NCBI GenBank assembly: GCA_026192395.1 | Contig: WACF01000001.1 | Coordinates: 3,098,309-3,162,308, forward strand | DNA: 64,000 nucleotides | Source of the DNA: Proteobacteria bacterium 005FR1 | GTDB lineage: Bacteria; Pseudomonadota; Gammaproteobacteria; Pseudomonadales; Cellvibrionaceae | Reading direction: 5' to 3' | Part shown: piece by piece, positions 54,255-62,716 of the stretch | How the letters are laid out: the number at the start of each line of letters is the position of its first letter | Numbering within the stretch: position 1 is the stretch's first letter | Translations under genes and position numbers: made by a program | The notes under the pieces: model-generated | Database searches by the model: none | The model's input: only the letters and a program-made list of their open reading frames with translations | Told to the model about the DNA's origin: nothing

Positions 54255-55139
54255 TCAGGAATCTTCCTGAGCCACCGATTGAGGCATGTCCAGCAGGCTG
54301 AGCTGATTGCTGGCGATGATCTGCTCCAGCTCTTCGACGTATTCCTGACCGCGCTCGGAATAGCTGCTGAGGCCGCGGATCAGCTCCAGGCCGGCAATGT
54401 GCTTGCCCGCATCGCGCAGGCTTGCACGCATTTCCCGCATCCGCCGGTAGGCGCGATGGGTATTGATGTTGCGGAAGTAGGAGCGAACGGACTCGCGGGC
54501 GCTCGCGAATGAGGCCACTTCGTGACTGGCGCCCTCACTCCGGGCCTGCGGCACCTGTCCGCAACCCTCGCGGAAACACCACTGGCCGAAGAAGTTATTG
54601 CCTCCCTTGGCGAAGCGCGACGTGCCCCAGGCGGATTCGGTGGCTGCCTGGGCCAGCGCCATGGAGACCGGGATCTTATCGACCCGAAGCAGCAGCTTCT
54701 CGATCTGCTCGGAAGGTTTGAGGGCTTCATCCTCGAAGCGGTACTCCTTCACCAGCTGCGACAGGTCGCGCAGGGAGTTTCGGGACAGTACGCCCGCGGT
54801 TTCCAGCTCTGCCTTGATTGCCAGCACCCGCTCGCGTTTTTCCAGAATCTTGCGATTCTCCTCCTGAACCAGCGGAATCATAAACTGAAAGAAGGCGAGC
54901 TTGCGCTCGTCCACCACCTCGAAGCTTTCGAAGTCCGGTGCCACGGGGTCGACGGTTGTTTCGGTCTCTCCCATGGAGACAGCGGCCGATTGACCGAGGG
55001 GGTGGCTTGCCAGGTAAAAAACGGCGGCGAGGCAGATCAAGGCGAAAACGACCAGCACGGTGGTGATAGCAACCCATTTGGGGGTGGGTCTGCCGTCTTT
55101 GCCGGTGTACAGCGTTTTGATTTCCTGTTGCTCCGCCAT
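54255..55139 (-). CDS. Bax-like glucosaminidase domain protein
   Basis: Membrane-anchored peptidoglycan hydrolase of 294 residues, with an N-terminal helix (WVAITTVLVVFALICLAAVFYL), a linker, and a Bax-type glucosaminidase domain. That domain has ALAQAATESAWGTSRFA with the catalytic Glu, NNFFGQWCF, and SVRSYFRNINTHRAYRRMR. Its start overlaps the upstream stop by 1 base (TGATG). The gene order, with the lambda-P and DnaT-like genes upstream, suggests one operon. Confidence 0.88.
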   Translation of the reverse strand: MAEQQEIKTLYTGKDGRPTPKWVAITTVLVVFALICLAAVFYLASHPLGQSAAVSMGETETTVDPVAPDFESFEVVDERKLAFFQFMIPLVQEENRKILEKRERVLAIKAELETAGVLSRNSLRDLSQLVKEYRFEDEALKPSEQIEKLLLRVDKIPVSMALAQAATESAWGTSRFAKGGNNFFGQWCFREGCGQVPQARSEGASHEVASFASARESVRSYFRNINTHRAYRRMREMRASLRDAGKHIAGLELIRGLSSYSERGQEYVEELEQIIASNQLSLLDMPQSVAQEDS

Positions 55140-55798
55140 CAGATCTTCAGTTCCTCGCGCAAGTGTTTCAGGCGGTCCCGGTTCTCCGTTTTGCTCAGGG
55201 GAGTGGCGGTATCCGCTTCCAGTCGTTTTACCTCGATTTCCGGCAGCTGTTCTCCCGCCATCACCCGCTCACACCAGCGCTGATACTGTTGTTTGAACAA
55301 GGGAAAGGCGACCCGCTCCGGGCTGGTGGCGAGAAAATACCAGTCTGTGTCGCGTCCGGCAAAGTAAATCGCCGCGTGGCTCCACGGGTAGGCAGTCTTC
55401 GGACTGGGCGCGTGACAGGCTTCCATATAGGCCCGATGGGCGTCCGGCAGACCGTGACTGGCGAGGTCGCCCTGGCAGAAGCTGATCATCTTGTGCAGCG
55501 TGGGCAGGTATTCCGATTCCTCGATGGCCCGCTTGGCAGCCTGCAGAATAGTACCCGGCGTAAAGCGCGACAGGCTCTCCAGCCACAACTTCTTGGTCTG
55601 ATTCAGCAGCTGGCTGTCACCCAGCGCGGCGTAATACTGATTGTGATAATTGACCCGAAACAGCGAGAAGACCTGATTGATCGTATCGATGAGTTCCGCC
55701 TTGCTGGCGCCACCCTCAATAGGCCCAGCTGCGGTCGGTGAGGTCCTCGATGAGCGAGCGCTCTCGGGTTTTTCTGGTATCGACGGTTTGTCCGGCAT
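55139..55798 (-). CDS. Lambda replication protein P-like
   Basis: Protein of 219 residues whose middle (NTINQVFSLFRVNYHNQYYAAL, LNQTKKLWLESLSRFTPGTILQAAKRAIEESEYLPTLHKMI) matches the phage lambda P family, which loads or recruits the DnaB helicase. It lacks other phage genes around it. It overlaps the DnaT-like gene by about 80 bp in another frame, so the two are tightly coupled. It is a probable replication-restart or helicase-loading protein kept by the host; this is inference. Confidence 0.8.
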   Translation of the reverse strand: MPDKPSIPEKPESARSSRTSPTAAGPIEGGASKAELIDTINQVFSLFRVNYHNQYYAALGDSQLLNQTKKLWLESLSRFTPGTILQAAKRAIEESEYLPTLHKMISFCQGDLASHGLPDAHRAYMEACHAPSPKTAYPWSHAAIYFAGRDTDWYFLATSPERVAFPLFKQQYQRWCERVMAGEQLPEIEVKRLEADTATPLSKTENRDRLKHLREELKI

Positions 55799-56837
55799 GG
55801 TGCTGACTCTGTGACTCCATCGGGCTCAGGGAATGGTTTCTGGCCCAGTGGTATTTAACATGCTGTAGGAATTTGGTGTTCCAGGACGATTGTACCTGTT
55901 TGCTGTCTCGCCAAAAAATCACGAACTCGGCAATCAGACTCTGTGCAAACTTCAGGTCGATATTGGCCAGACGCAACACGTCATAGACGTCTTCGCTGGG
56001 CTGCCAATCCTCCGGAATCGGTTTGGGGACGGTATCGTTCTCGACGGTCGCGGTATAGCGGTTCCACTGTCGGCGCACATGCTGGATAAACTTACTGTTC
56101 CAGGTCCGTGAGGCTTCGCCGCGCTCCTTCCAGTAGAGGACGAATTCGGGAATGGCATCTTCCACGAACTGCCGGTTGATGCCGGCATGTTTCACCAGCA
56201 CTTCCATGGCGTCCGGGCTGGGGCGCCAGTTCGGCTCCATGGCGCTGGCGGTTTCCCGGCGACGGAAATCGGTCTCGTGATTGCGCCAGGCGTGCAGGAC
56301 AGCGCGCAGGAACTTGGCGCCCCAGGCATGAGCCGGCTCGTCCCGTTCGCGCCAGTAGGTAATGAACTCCGGCAGCTGATCGCGGGCGAACTGCTCGGGG
56401 ATGCTGCGCTGCGCCAGCTGGCGCCAGACGTCGTCGCTGGGCTGCCAGTTGGGGGGGATGCGGTTGGCGCCGCGGGCGGTGGCGTTGTGAGCTCGCGGCC
56501 CGGACCCTCTAGCCGGCCCTGATGCGGCCGCGCGTTCATTGAAAGCGAATACTAACTCACGACTCTGCATGAAGGGCGCGGAATCCATCAGGATCACGCC
56601 CTTGTCGCGCAGGCTCTTACTCACCCGCTGAATATCGTGAGGTGTCCAGAAGTGCATATAGCGGCCCACCAGCTGCTCGTCCAGGCTGAGCCAACGATAG
56701 CCGTCGCGGAGTTCACCCGCGCGGTGTTCCGCCAGGTCATTGAGCACGGAGAGCATGGTCGCCTCCTCCAGCCCGATGGTGGCGGCCAGGGAGGGGGAAA
56801 CGAGAAGGGGCTTTTCGGGAATGAGCGAGGACGGCAT
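55716..56837 (-). CDS. Protein with three tandem DnaT-like domains
   Basis: Protein of 373 residues. Residues 1-110 look like a winged-helix N domain (LSLDEQLVGRYMHFW, SLRDKGVILM). Then come three copies of a DnaT DNA-binding domain of about 62 residues: 127-188, 200-262 and 274-335. Each has W(Q/R)PS near the start, F..(D/S)..(P/A)EF, YW or FW, a WxxKF(L/I) and a final W. DnaT has one such domain and helps PriA-PriB load DnaC-DnaB. Here the triple copy and the lambda-P-like partner suggest a different primosome. The tail (about residues 336-373) is Gln/Arg-rich. Confidence 0.82.
   Translation of the reverse strand: MPSSLIPEKPLLVSPSLAATIGLEEATMLSVLNDLAEHRAGELRDGYRWLSLDEQLVGRYMHFWTPHDIQRVSKSLRDKGVILMDSAPFMQSRELVFAFNERAAASGPARGSGPRAHNATARGANRIPPNWQPSDDVWRQLAQRSIPEQFARDQLPEFITYWRERDEPAHAWGAKFLRAVLHAWRNHETDFRRRETASAMEPNWRPSPDAMEVLVKHAGINRQFVEDAIPEFVLYWKERGEASRTWNSKFIQHVRRQWNRYTATVENDTVPKPIPEDWQPSEDVYDVLRLANIDLKFAQSLIAEFVIFWRDSKQVQSSWNTKFLQHVKYHWARNHSLSPMESQSQHHAGQTVDTRKTRERSLIEDLTDRSWAY
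55833..56459 (-). repeat. Three tandem DnaT-domain coding repeats
   Basis: Copies at about 56274-56459, 56052-56240 and 55833-56018 encode the three related domains. They are diverged at the protein level, so the duplication is old. Confidence 0.8.
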
Positions 56838-56944
56838 GCGGCGTAGTCTAGCGTTGCCCGGTTCGCGTCGCCAGAAAAACCCGTGAATGCCCCGCCACTC
56901 TTTTCAAGCATCCAGGTTGGAAAGGTCAGGGACTGCCCAGTCGG

Positions 56945-57208
56945 CTAAAGGCTCTGCCTGGCGAGGTTCAGTAGCGTCCCCAGCGCGGACGATCCGCTTT
57001 TCTGTTCCCGGCCGGCGTGCTGGGCCACCAGCGAAACCGCGACACCGGCTCCAAAGCACAACAACAGACCCTTGGGGGTGGCCAGTGCCGGCAGGTAGCG
57101 CTGCTTGCCGAGGTCCATGGTGTAGTGGAGCTGCTCGCTGTAGCGGTCCAGATCGTCGGCCAGCACCCGGGCGCGGGCGATATCCTTGCGGAGAAAAAGC
57201 GTTAACAC
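56945..57208 (-). CDS. Small membrane protein next to the holin-like gene
   Basis: Protein of 87 residues starting at a GTG that follows the TAG of the holin-like gene directly. It has a basic, helical N half (RKDIARARVLADDLDRYSEQL) and one membrane helix (GLLLCFGAGVAVSLVAQ). No family is recognised with confidence. It is often seen with holin-like/DUF883 pairs in other genomes, by my recollection. Confidence 0.6.
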   Translation of the reverse strand: MLTLFLRKDIARARVLADDLDRYSEQLHYTMDLGKQRYLPALATPKGLLLCFGAGVAVSLVAQHAGREQKSGSSALGTLLNLARQSL

Positions 57209-57658
57209 CTAGTGGTCTCCCGATCCCGTGAGTGGAGAAGTCGCTGGCCGCGGCCCGGTGGCGAGATTGGCCAGGGCACGACGACTGTTGGGAAAGAGCA
57301 GAAAGCGGGCCAGACTGAGGATCTGCTGGATCACGCCGGCCACGAGCACAATGTGCACGCCGATGACCGTCAGGACGATCAGCCAGAGGGCGACACCTTC
57401 GGTGACCGCCCAGTAGACCGCCACCAGCACCAGCGCCATCCAGCTGCCGGCGATCATCGCGATCAGAAACAGGGTCAGTCCGATCACCATCACCAAGCTG
57501 CGAAAGGCCAGGCGGCCCTCGGTCTCCAGCAGGTTCAGGCTGTCGGCGAAATACTGGCGGAGCAGCCAGGGCATACCCGCCAGCAAGGCGAGGAACTCCT
57601 GTGCCTGCGGGTCGGGGCCGGGCTGTTGATAAAGCTCTTCTTCCTCCGGAGTCGTCAT
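57209..57658 (-). CDS. Holin-superfamily III membrane protein
   Basis: Membrane protein of 149 residues of the phage holin-like family that is common on bacterial chromosomes, with two helices (LVMVIGLTLFLIAMIAGSWMALVLVAVYW, ALWLIVLTVIGVHIVLVAGVI). It lies between the DUF883 gene and the small protein and is translated with them. In this setting it is probably not a lysis protein. Confidence 0.8.
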   Translation of the reverse strand: MTTPEEEELYQQPGPDPQAQEFLALLAGMPWLLRQYFADSLNLLETEGRLAFRSLVMVIGLTLFLIAMIAGSWMALVLVAVYWAVTEGVALWLIVLTVIGVHIVLVAGVIQQILSLARFLLFPNSRRALANLATGPRPATSPLTGSGDH

Positions 57659-57666
57659 TACCGCCC

Positions 57667-58011
57667 TTACCGGCGTTTGCCGAGCAGACTGGTCAGAATG
57701 GCGCCGGCGGCGAACGCTGCACCGGCGGCGATGATCGGGTGTTCCCTCACATAGCTGCGGGCCATGTTCATCGAGGAATCGATCTGGTCGCGCAGAGAGT
57801 CGCGGGTATCCGTGTAGCGATGCATGGTGCTGGATGCGGCACTGCGCAGTCGCTCTTCGGAACGCGATGCCCGAACGCCCACCGCGTCAACGGATCGATG
57901 GGCCGCAGCGACGGTGCGCTCGGTGGTCGGGGCGCCAACCGGGCTTCTCGTCGGATTGATAGTGGTGCCGCGTTTTTCCAGCGGGTCCTGATCGTAGGGT
58001 GATGTGGCCAT
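57667..58011 (-). CDS. DUF883/YqjD-like protein
   Basis: Protein of 114 residues starting MATSPYDQDPLEKRG. A helical middle (SMNMARSYVREHPIIAAG) and one C-terminal membrane helix (AAGAAFAAGAILTSLLGKRR) match the YqjD/ElaB/DUF883 group, ribosome- or membrane-linked stress proteins. The frame continues to 58431, but the start fits the family. It lies 8 bp before the holin-like gene. Confidence 0.85.
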   Translation of the reverse strand: MATSPYDQDPLEKRGTTINPTRSPVGAPTTERTVAAAHRSVDAVGVRASRSEERLRSAASSTMHRYTDTRDSLRDQIDSSMNMARSYVREHPIIAAGAAFAAGAILTSLLGKRR

Positions 58012-58121
58012 GGGTCCTCCCGTTGCCATCCGTGGTGTGTTCTCTATTGGATTGTGCTGGTGCTGTGCAGGTCGGGGTCGGCCCGCTTCGCCTGCCAAGG
58101 GCTGTTCAGCCGAACAGCGTC

Positions 58122-58310
58122 TCAGTCGCGAGCATTGGAGCGGTCGTCCGCCTGTGCGACCAGACCCGCAACCAGCGAGATCAACAGCAGAGCCAAAAAT
58201 ATGCCGAACAGGATCTGAGCGAGACCCGTTACGCTCGACGTCATGCCACCGAAGCCGAGCACGCCGGTTATCACCGACAACGCCAGCCACACCAGAGTCC
58301 ACCGCGACAT
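58122..58310 (-). CDS. DUF1328-type small membrane protein
   Basis: Protein of 62 residues with two helices (MSRWTLVWLALSVITGVLGFGG, AQILFGIFLALLLISLVAGLV), a normal size for DUF1328 (YtjA-like). These are stress-associated membrane proteins with no known biochemistry. It heads the DUF883/holin group. Confidence 0.82.
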   Translation of the reverse strand: MSRWTLVWLALSVITGVLGFGGMTSSVTGLAQILFGIFLALLLISLVAGLVAQADDRSNARD

Positions 58311-58809
58311 GCGAGCTAACCTCCAACGAAACTGCGGGAGCCGGGCATCGCTGATGCGATACACTGCTGGTTTGCCGGAGCTGAGCCTCCCGCGGCCCCC
58401 TTTGATCGAGCCGAACACCATCGATCGCCATCGCTCAGAGCAGGATGCTGTGGCGACCGCTGGGCTGCTATACCTCTATTCGAGGAGCAACGCCCGGGTA
58501 GACGCAATGCTTGTGCCACAAACGTTCATTTGCCGCAGGCCAGCGATGGTTACGTCCGCCTATGGCTGGCGCGGCATTCCCCTTGGGCCAGGTGGCGTCT
58601 AGAACCACGTGGATAGCTTATCCTTGGGTCAGAGCTCCAGAAGAAGACCGACGCGCCACTCCGCCCCTCCCGACTGTGCGCGGTGCTTTTCTGAGGCTCT
58701 GGCGCCGAGTCCGTGTAAGAACTACAAACCTCAAGCAACGACTTTGCAAGCTGAGCATGAGCAGGCCGCCGAAGGCTGCGTGTCAGACATCAGAACGGAG
58801 ATAAGAACC
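58311..58809. other. Intergenic region, no gene seen
   Basis: About 500 bp upstream of radA show no convincing coding frame with a ribosome site; an open frame to 58609 exists but does not resemble RadA until 58810. The promoters of radA and of the DUF1328 gene should lie here. Confidence 0.5.
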
Positions 58810-60180
58810 TTGGCCAAGCAAAAAACCGCCTTCGTCTGTCAGGACTGTGGTGCCGACTACCCCAAATGGCAGGGGCAGTGCACCGAGTGCGGAACCTGGA
58901 ACACCCTCACCGAGGTGCGCCTCGGCACCGCGTCAACCAACCGTGACGAGCGCTTCAGCGGCTACGCCGGACCGCAGGCCCAGGCGGCACAGGTGCAGAC
59001 TCTGGCTGAGATCGATCTCGAGCAGGTGCCGAGGTTGAGTTCCGGTGCCGGCGAATTCGACCGCGTGCTGGGTGGCGGCTTCGTGCCTGGCTCGGTGGTA
59101 CTGATCGGTGGCCATCCAGGCGCCGGCAAATCCACGCTGCTGCTGCAGACCCTCTGCGCGCTGGCCGCGAAATTGGATGCGCTCTATGTCACCGGTGAAG
59201 AATCCCTGCAGCAGGTGGCGATGCGCGCGCAACGGCTGCGCCTGCCCACTGATCGCCTGAAAATGCTGGCAGAGACCAGTGTCGAACAGATCATTCAGCA
59301 AGCCCAGCAGCACCGGCCAAAGGTCCTGGTCGTGGACTCCATCCAGGTGGTGCATCTCGCCGATATTCAGTCCGCGCCCGGCAGCGTCTCCCAGGTTCGC
59401 GAATGCGCGGCCTTTCTAACCCGCTTTGCCAAGCAGACCGGCACGGTCCTGATTCTGGTCGGCCATGTGACCAAGGACGGTAGTCTCGCGGGGCCGAAGG
59501 TTCTGGAACACATGATCGACTGCTCCATCATGCTCGAAGGCTCCCACGATTCCCGCTATCGCACGCTGCGCGGCAACAAAAACCGCTTCGGCGCGGTGAA
59601 CGAGCTCGGCGTCTTTGCGATGACCGAGCAGGGCCTGAAGGAGGTGAATAATCCTTCGGCGATCTTTCTGCAGCGTCCTGACGAGGTGGCCTCAGGATCG
59701 GTGGTGATGGTGGTCTGGGAGGGGACCCGACCGCTACTGGTGGAAATTCAGGCCCTGGTGGACGAAAGCCATCTGGGCAATCCGCGCCGGGTTTCGGTCG
59801 GTCTCGACAATAACCGCATGGCCATGCTGCTGGCTGTGCTGCACCGCCACGGCGGCATCATGGTGGGTGATCAGGATGTGTTCGTGAACGTGGTGGGCGG
59901 TGTCAAGGTGCTCGAAACCAGTGCGGATCTGGCGCTGCTGGTGGCGGTGGTATCCAGTCTGCGGGACAAGGCGCTGGCGCCGGATCTGATGGTGTTCGGA
60001 GAAGTGGGACTATCCGGAGAGATTCGCCCGGTGCCGAGCGGTCAGGAACGTCTTCGGGAGGCCGCCAAGCACGGCTTCAAGCGCGCCATCGTCCCCGCGG
60101 CCAACGCGCCGCGAGACAAAATCCCCGGCATGGAAGTGGTGGCGGTGAAGAAGCTCAGCGACGTGCTCGACGTGTTGTAG
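58810..60180 (+). CDS. radA: DNA repair protein RadA (Sms)
   Basis: Protein of about 456 residues of the RecA-like RadA family, which processes recombination branches. It has a C4 zinc finger (FVCQDCGADYPKWQGQCTECG), Walker A GGHPGAGKSTLL, the RadA motif NKNRFGAV and a C-terminal Lon-like domain. The start is a TTG (58810) with GGAG about 10 bases before; the protein then begins like E. coli RadA. No ATG is suitable, although the frame is open much further upstream. Confidence 0.95.
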   Translation: MAKQKTAFVCQDCGADYPKWQGQCTECGTWNTLTEVRLGTASTNRDERFSGYAGPQAQAAQVQTLAEIDLEQVPRLSSGAGEFDRVLGGGFVPGSVVLIGGHPGAGKSTLLLQTLCALAAKLDALYVTGEESLQQVAMRAQRLRLPTDRLKMLAETSVEQIIQQAQQHRPKVLVVDSIQVVHLADIQSAPGSVSQVRECAAFLTRFAKQTGTVLILVGHVTKDGSLAGPKVLEHMIDCSIMLEGSHDSRYRTLRGNKNRFGAVNELGVFAMTEQGLKEVNNPSAIFLQRPDEVASGSVVMVVWEGTRPLLVEIQALVDESHLGNPRRVSVGLDNNRMAMLLAVLHRHGGIMVGDQDVFVNVVGGVKVLETSADLALLVAVVSSLRDKALAPDLMVFGEVGLSGEIRPVPSGQERLREAAKHGFKRAIVPAANAPRDKIPGMEVVAVKKLSDVLDVL

Positions 60181-60232
60181 TCGAGCCGGGTTGTGCAAGG
60201 CTGGTCTTGTGCAACCCTCGTTTTATGCAATC

Positions 60233-60631
60233 TCAGTCGCTGTCCCGATCGTAATCGGCAAGCAGGGAGCTGTAGCTGCGCTCGGCCAGGCTTTGCTGGC
60301 GCTGATTGCGCTTGAGCAGTTCGCGAAGATGGGTCTTGTTGTCGATGCCGGTGGCCCGGCACTCGATGCCGAGGAAGTGACCCCGCTGGTGGCAGAGTCG
60401 ACCCTGCATTCTGATCGGTGCTTCGCGGCTTTCTTCGGGCTCGATACGCAGGGTCACGTTCTCGCCGGCAGCGAGATCATGTTCGTGAATGAGTGCGGCA
60501 AGTGCCCCGTTGAAGGAAAGGTCGAGGATATGCACCGGCCACTGCTTGCCATCACCGGCGCTGAGCGTCGCGTGGGCCCGCACTTTGACCCGGGGGAAGT
60601 AGCGTCGATTCTGTTCGAAACCCGATTGCAT
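60233..60631 (-). CDS. PilZ domain protein
   Basis: Protein of 132 residues with the c-di-GMP-binding PilZ motifs: NRRYFPRV (RxxxR) and LDLSFNGAL (D/NxSxxG). It can sense the product of the GGDEF protein coded at 61402. The start at 60631 (MQSGFEQ) is preferred over longer forms. It converges with radA. Confidence 0.87.
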   Translation of the reverse strand: MQSGFEQNRRYFPRVKVRAHATLSAGDGKQWPVHILDLSFNGALAALIHEHDLAAGENVTLRIEPEESREAPIRMQGRLCHQRGHFLGIECRATGIDNKTHLRELLKRNQRQQSLAERSYSSLLADYDRDSD

Positions 60632-60948
60632 CCAGCAACTCCATCTAATCGGTAATGCGTCGGCCGCATTGTCGCCAGACGCTCTTCTGCTTGCAAGCGT
60701 CAAGGCCGGAGCCCGCTGGTATTCGCAGCCACCTTGACCTGCGTCACGTCTCGCAAGCCCCTGGTACGGCCATTCGCGGCAGATGGTTGAGTCTGTGCGT
60801 TGGCTAACAGCCCGCCTGCTCAACTAGTCGCAGTGACATCCTCCCCGCTTCTGTAGGCTCTCCAATACACCTGATTCGAGCGTACCTGCTCTCGAACGCA
60901 GCGACTCTCCCACGCAGCGACTAAACGCAGCTACAAGGAAGCCAAACC
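60632..60948. other. Intergenic region with short direct repeats
   Basis: No gene is seen here. Copies of ACGCAGCGACT start at 60896 and 60912, with a partial third at 60925, just before the ribosome site (AAGGA) of the gene at 60949. They could be an operator. Confidence 0.6.
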
Positions 60949-61398
60949 ATGCGAGACATCCCGCCGAGTTCCCCCGGCATCGCCACTATCCTGGGCGCCT
61001 GCCGTCACGAAGTGCAAATGCTCAATCCCGAGCTTTTAAAGGCCCATTCGGCCTGGCGCGCCAAAGGTGCCTGGCGCGGCAGTTTCAGCATCGCGGCCTG
61101 GCTGCGCTTTCCTGAGGGCCTGACGGAAGTGGTCCAATTAATGCTTTGCTTCCGCGACCAAGAACGGCGCAAATCCTATGTGATCGATCGCTGTTTGCCC
61201 AACCGCCAGACCCTCATCCTGTTGAACGGCATCGTGGACCTGGATATCACCGGGGAGGTGGCTGACATGTCCCTCTTTCTGACCGGACCGGCAGAAGATG
61301 CCGCGTGGATATTGGATGAACACAACATCGAACCACGACAGATTGCAGTTCTTGAAGAACCCATTGCGAAGCCCATGGCGCAAAGCCAAAGGAGTTGA
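60949..61398 (+). CDS. Conserved-looking protein of unknown function
   Basis: Protein of 149 residues without membrane segment or signal. It reads IATILGACRHEVQMLNPELLKAHSAWRAKG, then SIAAWLRFPEGLTEVVQLML and LDITGEVADMSLFLTGPAEDAAWILDE. I do not recognise a family. It lies 3 bp before the CBS-GGDEF gene and probably shares its unit, so a role in signal input is possible. Confidence 0.55.
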   Translation: MRDIPPSSPGIATILGACRHEVQMLNPELLKAHSAWRAKGAWRGSFSIAAWLRFPEGLTEVVQLMLCFRDQERRKSYVIDRCLPNRQTLILLNGIVDLDITGEVADMSLFLTGPAEDAAWILDEHNIEPRQIAVLEEPIAKPMAQSQRS

Positions 61399-61401
61399 GG
61401 C

Positions 61402-62535
61402 GTGAACCCGAGTTCGCGACAGCCGAGTCTGCTTTCCGATACGGCAACCGGTATTCCTGCCGTCCCAGCTGGCATTTCGCTGCCAGATGAGCCGGGCCTT
61501 GCCAAGCGCGGCGGCCAGACTTCTCTCGATCGCCGTTCGGTACGGCAATTGATGTCACTCAGCGTCAATCGGGTGAATGTCGGTGCCTCGGTCGGTGAAG
61601 CGGCGCAAGCCATGCAGGCGAGCGACAGCGGCTGTCTGGTGGTTGTAGATGAAGGCCGCCCGGTGGGAATCGTGACCGAGCGGGACATGATCCGCATCCT
61701 CGCGGATATCCTGGTAATGTGTCCGGCGGAGAAGCTCTGTATACGAGATTTCATGTCGGCGCCCCCTGTATGCATCGCCTTCCATGAAAGCCTTCGCAAG
61801 GCACTGGCCCTCGCCGAAGCGCACGAGCTGAATCAAATTCCGGTCGTGGACGAGAGCGATCAGCTGGTGGGGCTGTTGTCGCGAGAACAGCTGGCCCGGG
61901 CGCAGGTCATCGCATTGCAAGAGGAGCGCGACGCAATCGAGCGGCAGGTGTACACCTGCAGCCGGGAACTGAGCGAAGCCAATCGCGAACTGCAGGCCCT
62001 TGCCCTGCAGGACAGCCTGCTCAACATCGGCAACCGTCGCGCGATGGAGGCGGACATTCAGTCCACCCATTTGAACGCGCTGCGTTATGGCCACGGCTAT
62101 TCGGTTGGCTTGATCGATGTCGACTTCTTCAAGCTTTACAACGATCACTACGGCCATTGCGCCGGCGACCGTGCCCTGGTGGCGGTGGCGGACTGTATCC
62201 GCGAGTCCATCCGTCGTGGCGACCGCGTCTATCGCTACGGTGGAGAAGAGCTGCTGGTGCTGATGCCGGAAACCGCCCTGGCCGAGGCGCAGGAAGCGGT
62301 TAACCGCCTCGCCTGCAATCTTTACGCATTGAATATCGAACACGCTAAAAGTCCGCACCGACGCCTGACTATCAGCGCGGGTGTGAGCGCCTTTTCGCGC
62401 ACCAGCGGTGCCGCCAACAACGGCTGGCATTCGGTGGTGGAAGAGGCGGACGCCTTTCTTTACCAGGCCAAGGCTCTTGGCCGCAACCGGGTGCGAGCCC
62501 CGTCGGGCTCGGCGAAAATGCCCCGATCCTGCTGA
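61402..62535 (+). CDS. CBS-pair diguanylate cyclase
   Basis: Cytoplasmic protein of 377 residues. Two CBS motifs (VGASVGEAAQAMQASDSGCLVVVDEG; CIAFHESLRKALALAEAHELNQIPVVDE) form a regulatory pair that in relatives binds nucleotides. A short coil then leads to a GGDEF domain with RYGGEELLV as active site and a DVDFFKLYNDHYGH substrate loop. It makes c-di-GMP from two GTP. An RxxD inhibition site is not obvious. It starts at GTG 61402 after AAGGAG. Confidence 0.9.
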   Translation: MNPSSRQPSLLSDTATGIPAVPAGISLPDEPGLAKRGGQTSLDRRSVRQLMSLSVNRVNVGASVGEAAQAMQASDSGCLVVVDEGRPVGIVTERDMIRILADILVMCPAEKLCIRDFMSAPPVCIAFHESLRKALALAEAHELNQIPVVDESDQLVGLLSREQLARAQVIALQEERDAIERQVYTCSRELSEANRELQALALQDSLLNIGNRRAMEADIQSTHLNALRYGHGYSVGLIDVDFFKLYNDHYGHCAGDRALVAVADCIRESIRRGDRVYRYGGEELLVLMPETALAEAQEAVNRLACNLYALNIEHAKSPHRRLTISAGVSAFSRTSGAANNGWHSVVEEADAFLYQAKALGRNRVRAPSGSAKMPRSC

Positions 62536-62716
62536 TCCTCCCTGCCATTGTCATCCGGGATTTACCCGAACATCGGCGCACCCTGCCCTGATCGGCTGCG
62601 GCGCCGGGCGTTATACTCGCCTTTTCGTTGTCATTGATGCGTGATGCTTGATGCGAGAAAGCTCCGGGTGCCGCTCATCAGGATCTCATCCCTGCATTTG
62701 AAACCGAGGAGGCGAA

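Noticed and set aside
55139-57658. A prophage because of lambda-P, DnaT and holin-like genes
   Set aside because: No integrase, terminase, capsid, tail or att site is visible, and neighbours are house-keeping genes. The holin-like and DUF883 genes are common chromosomal pairs.
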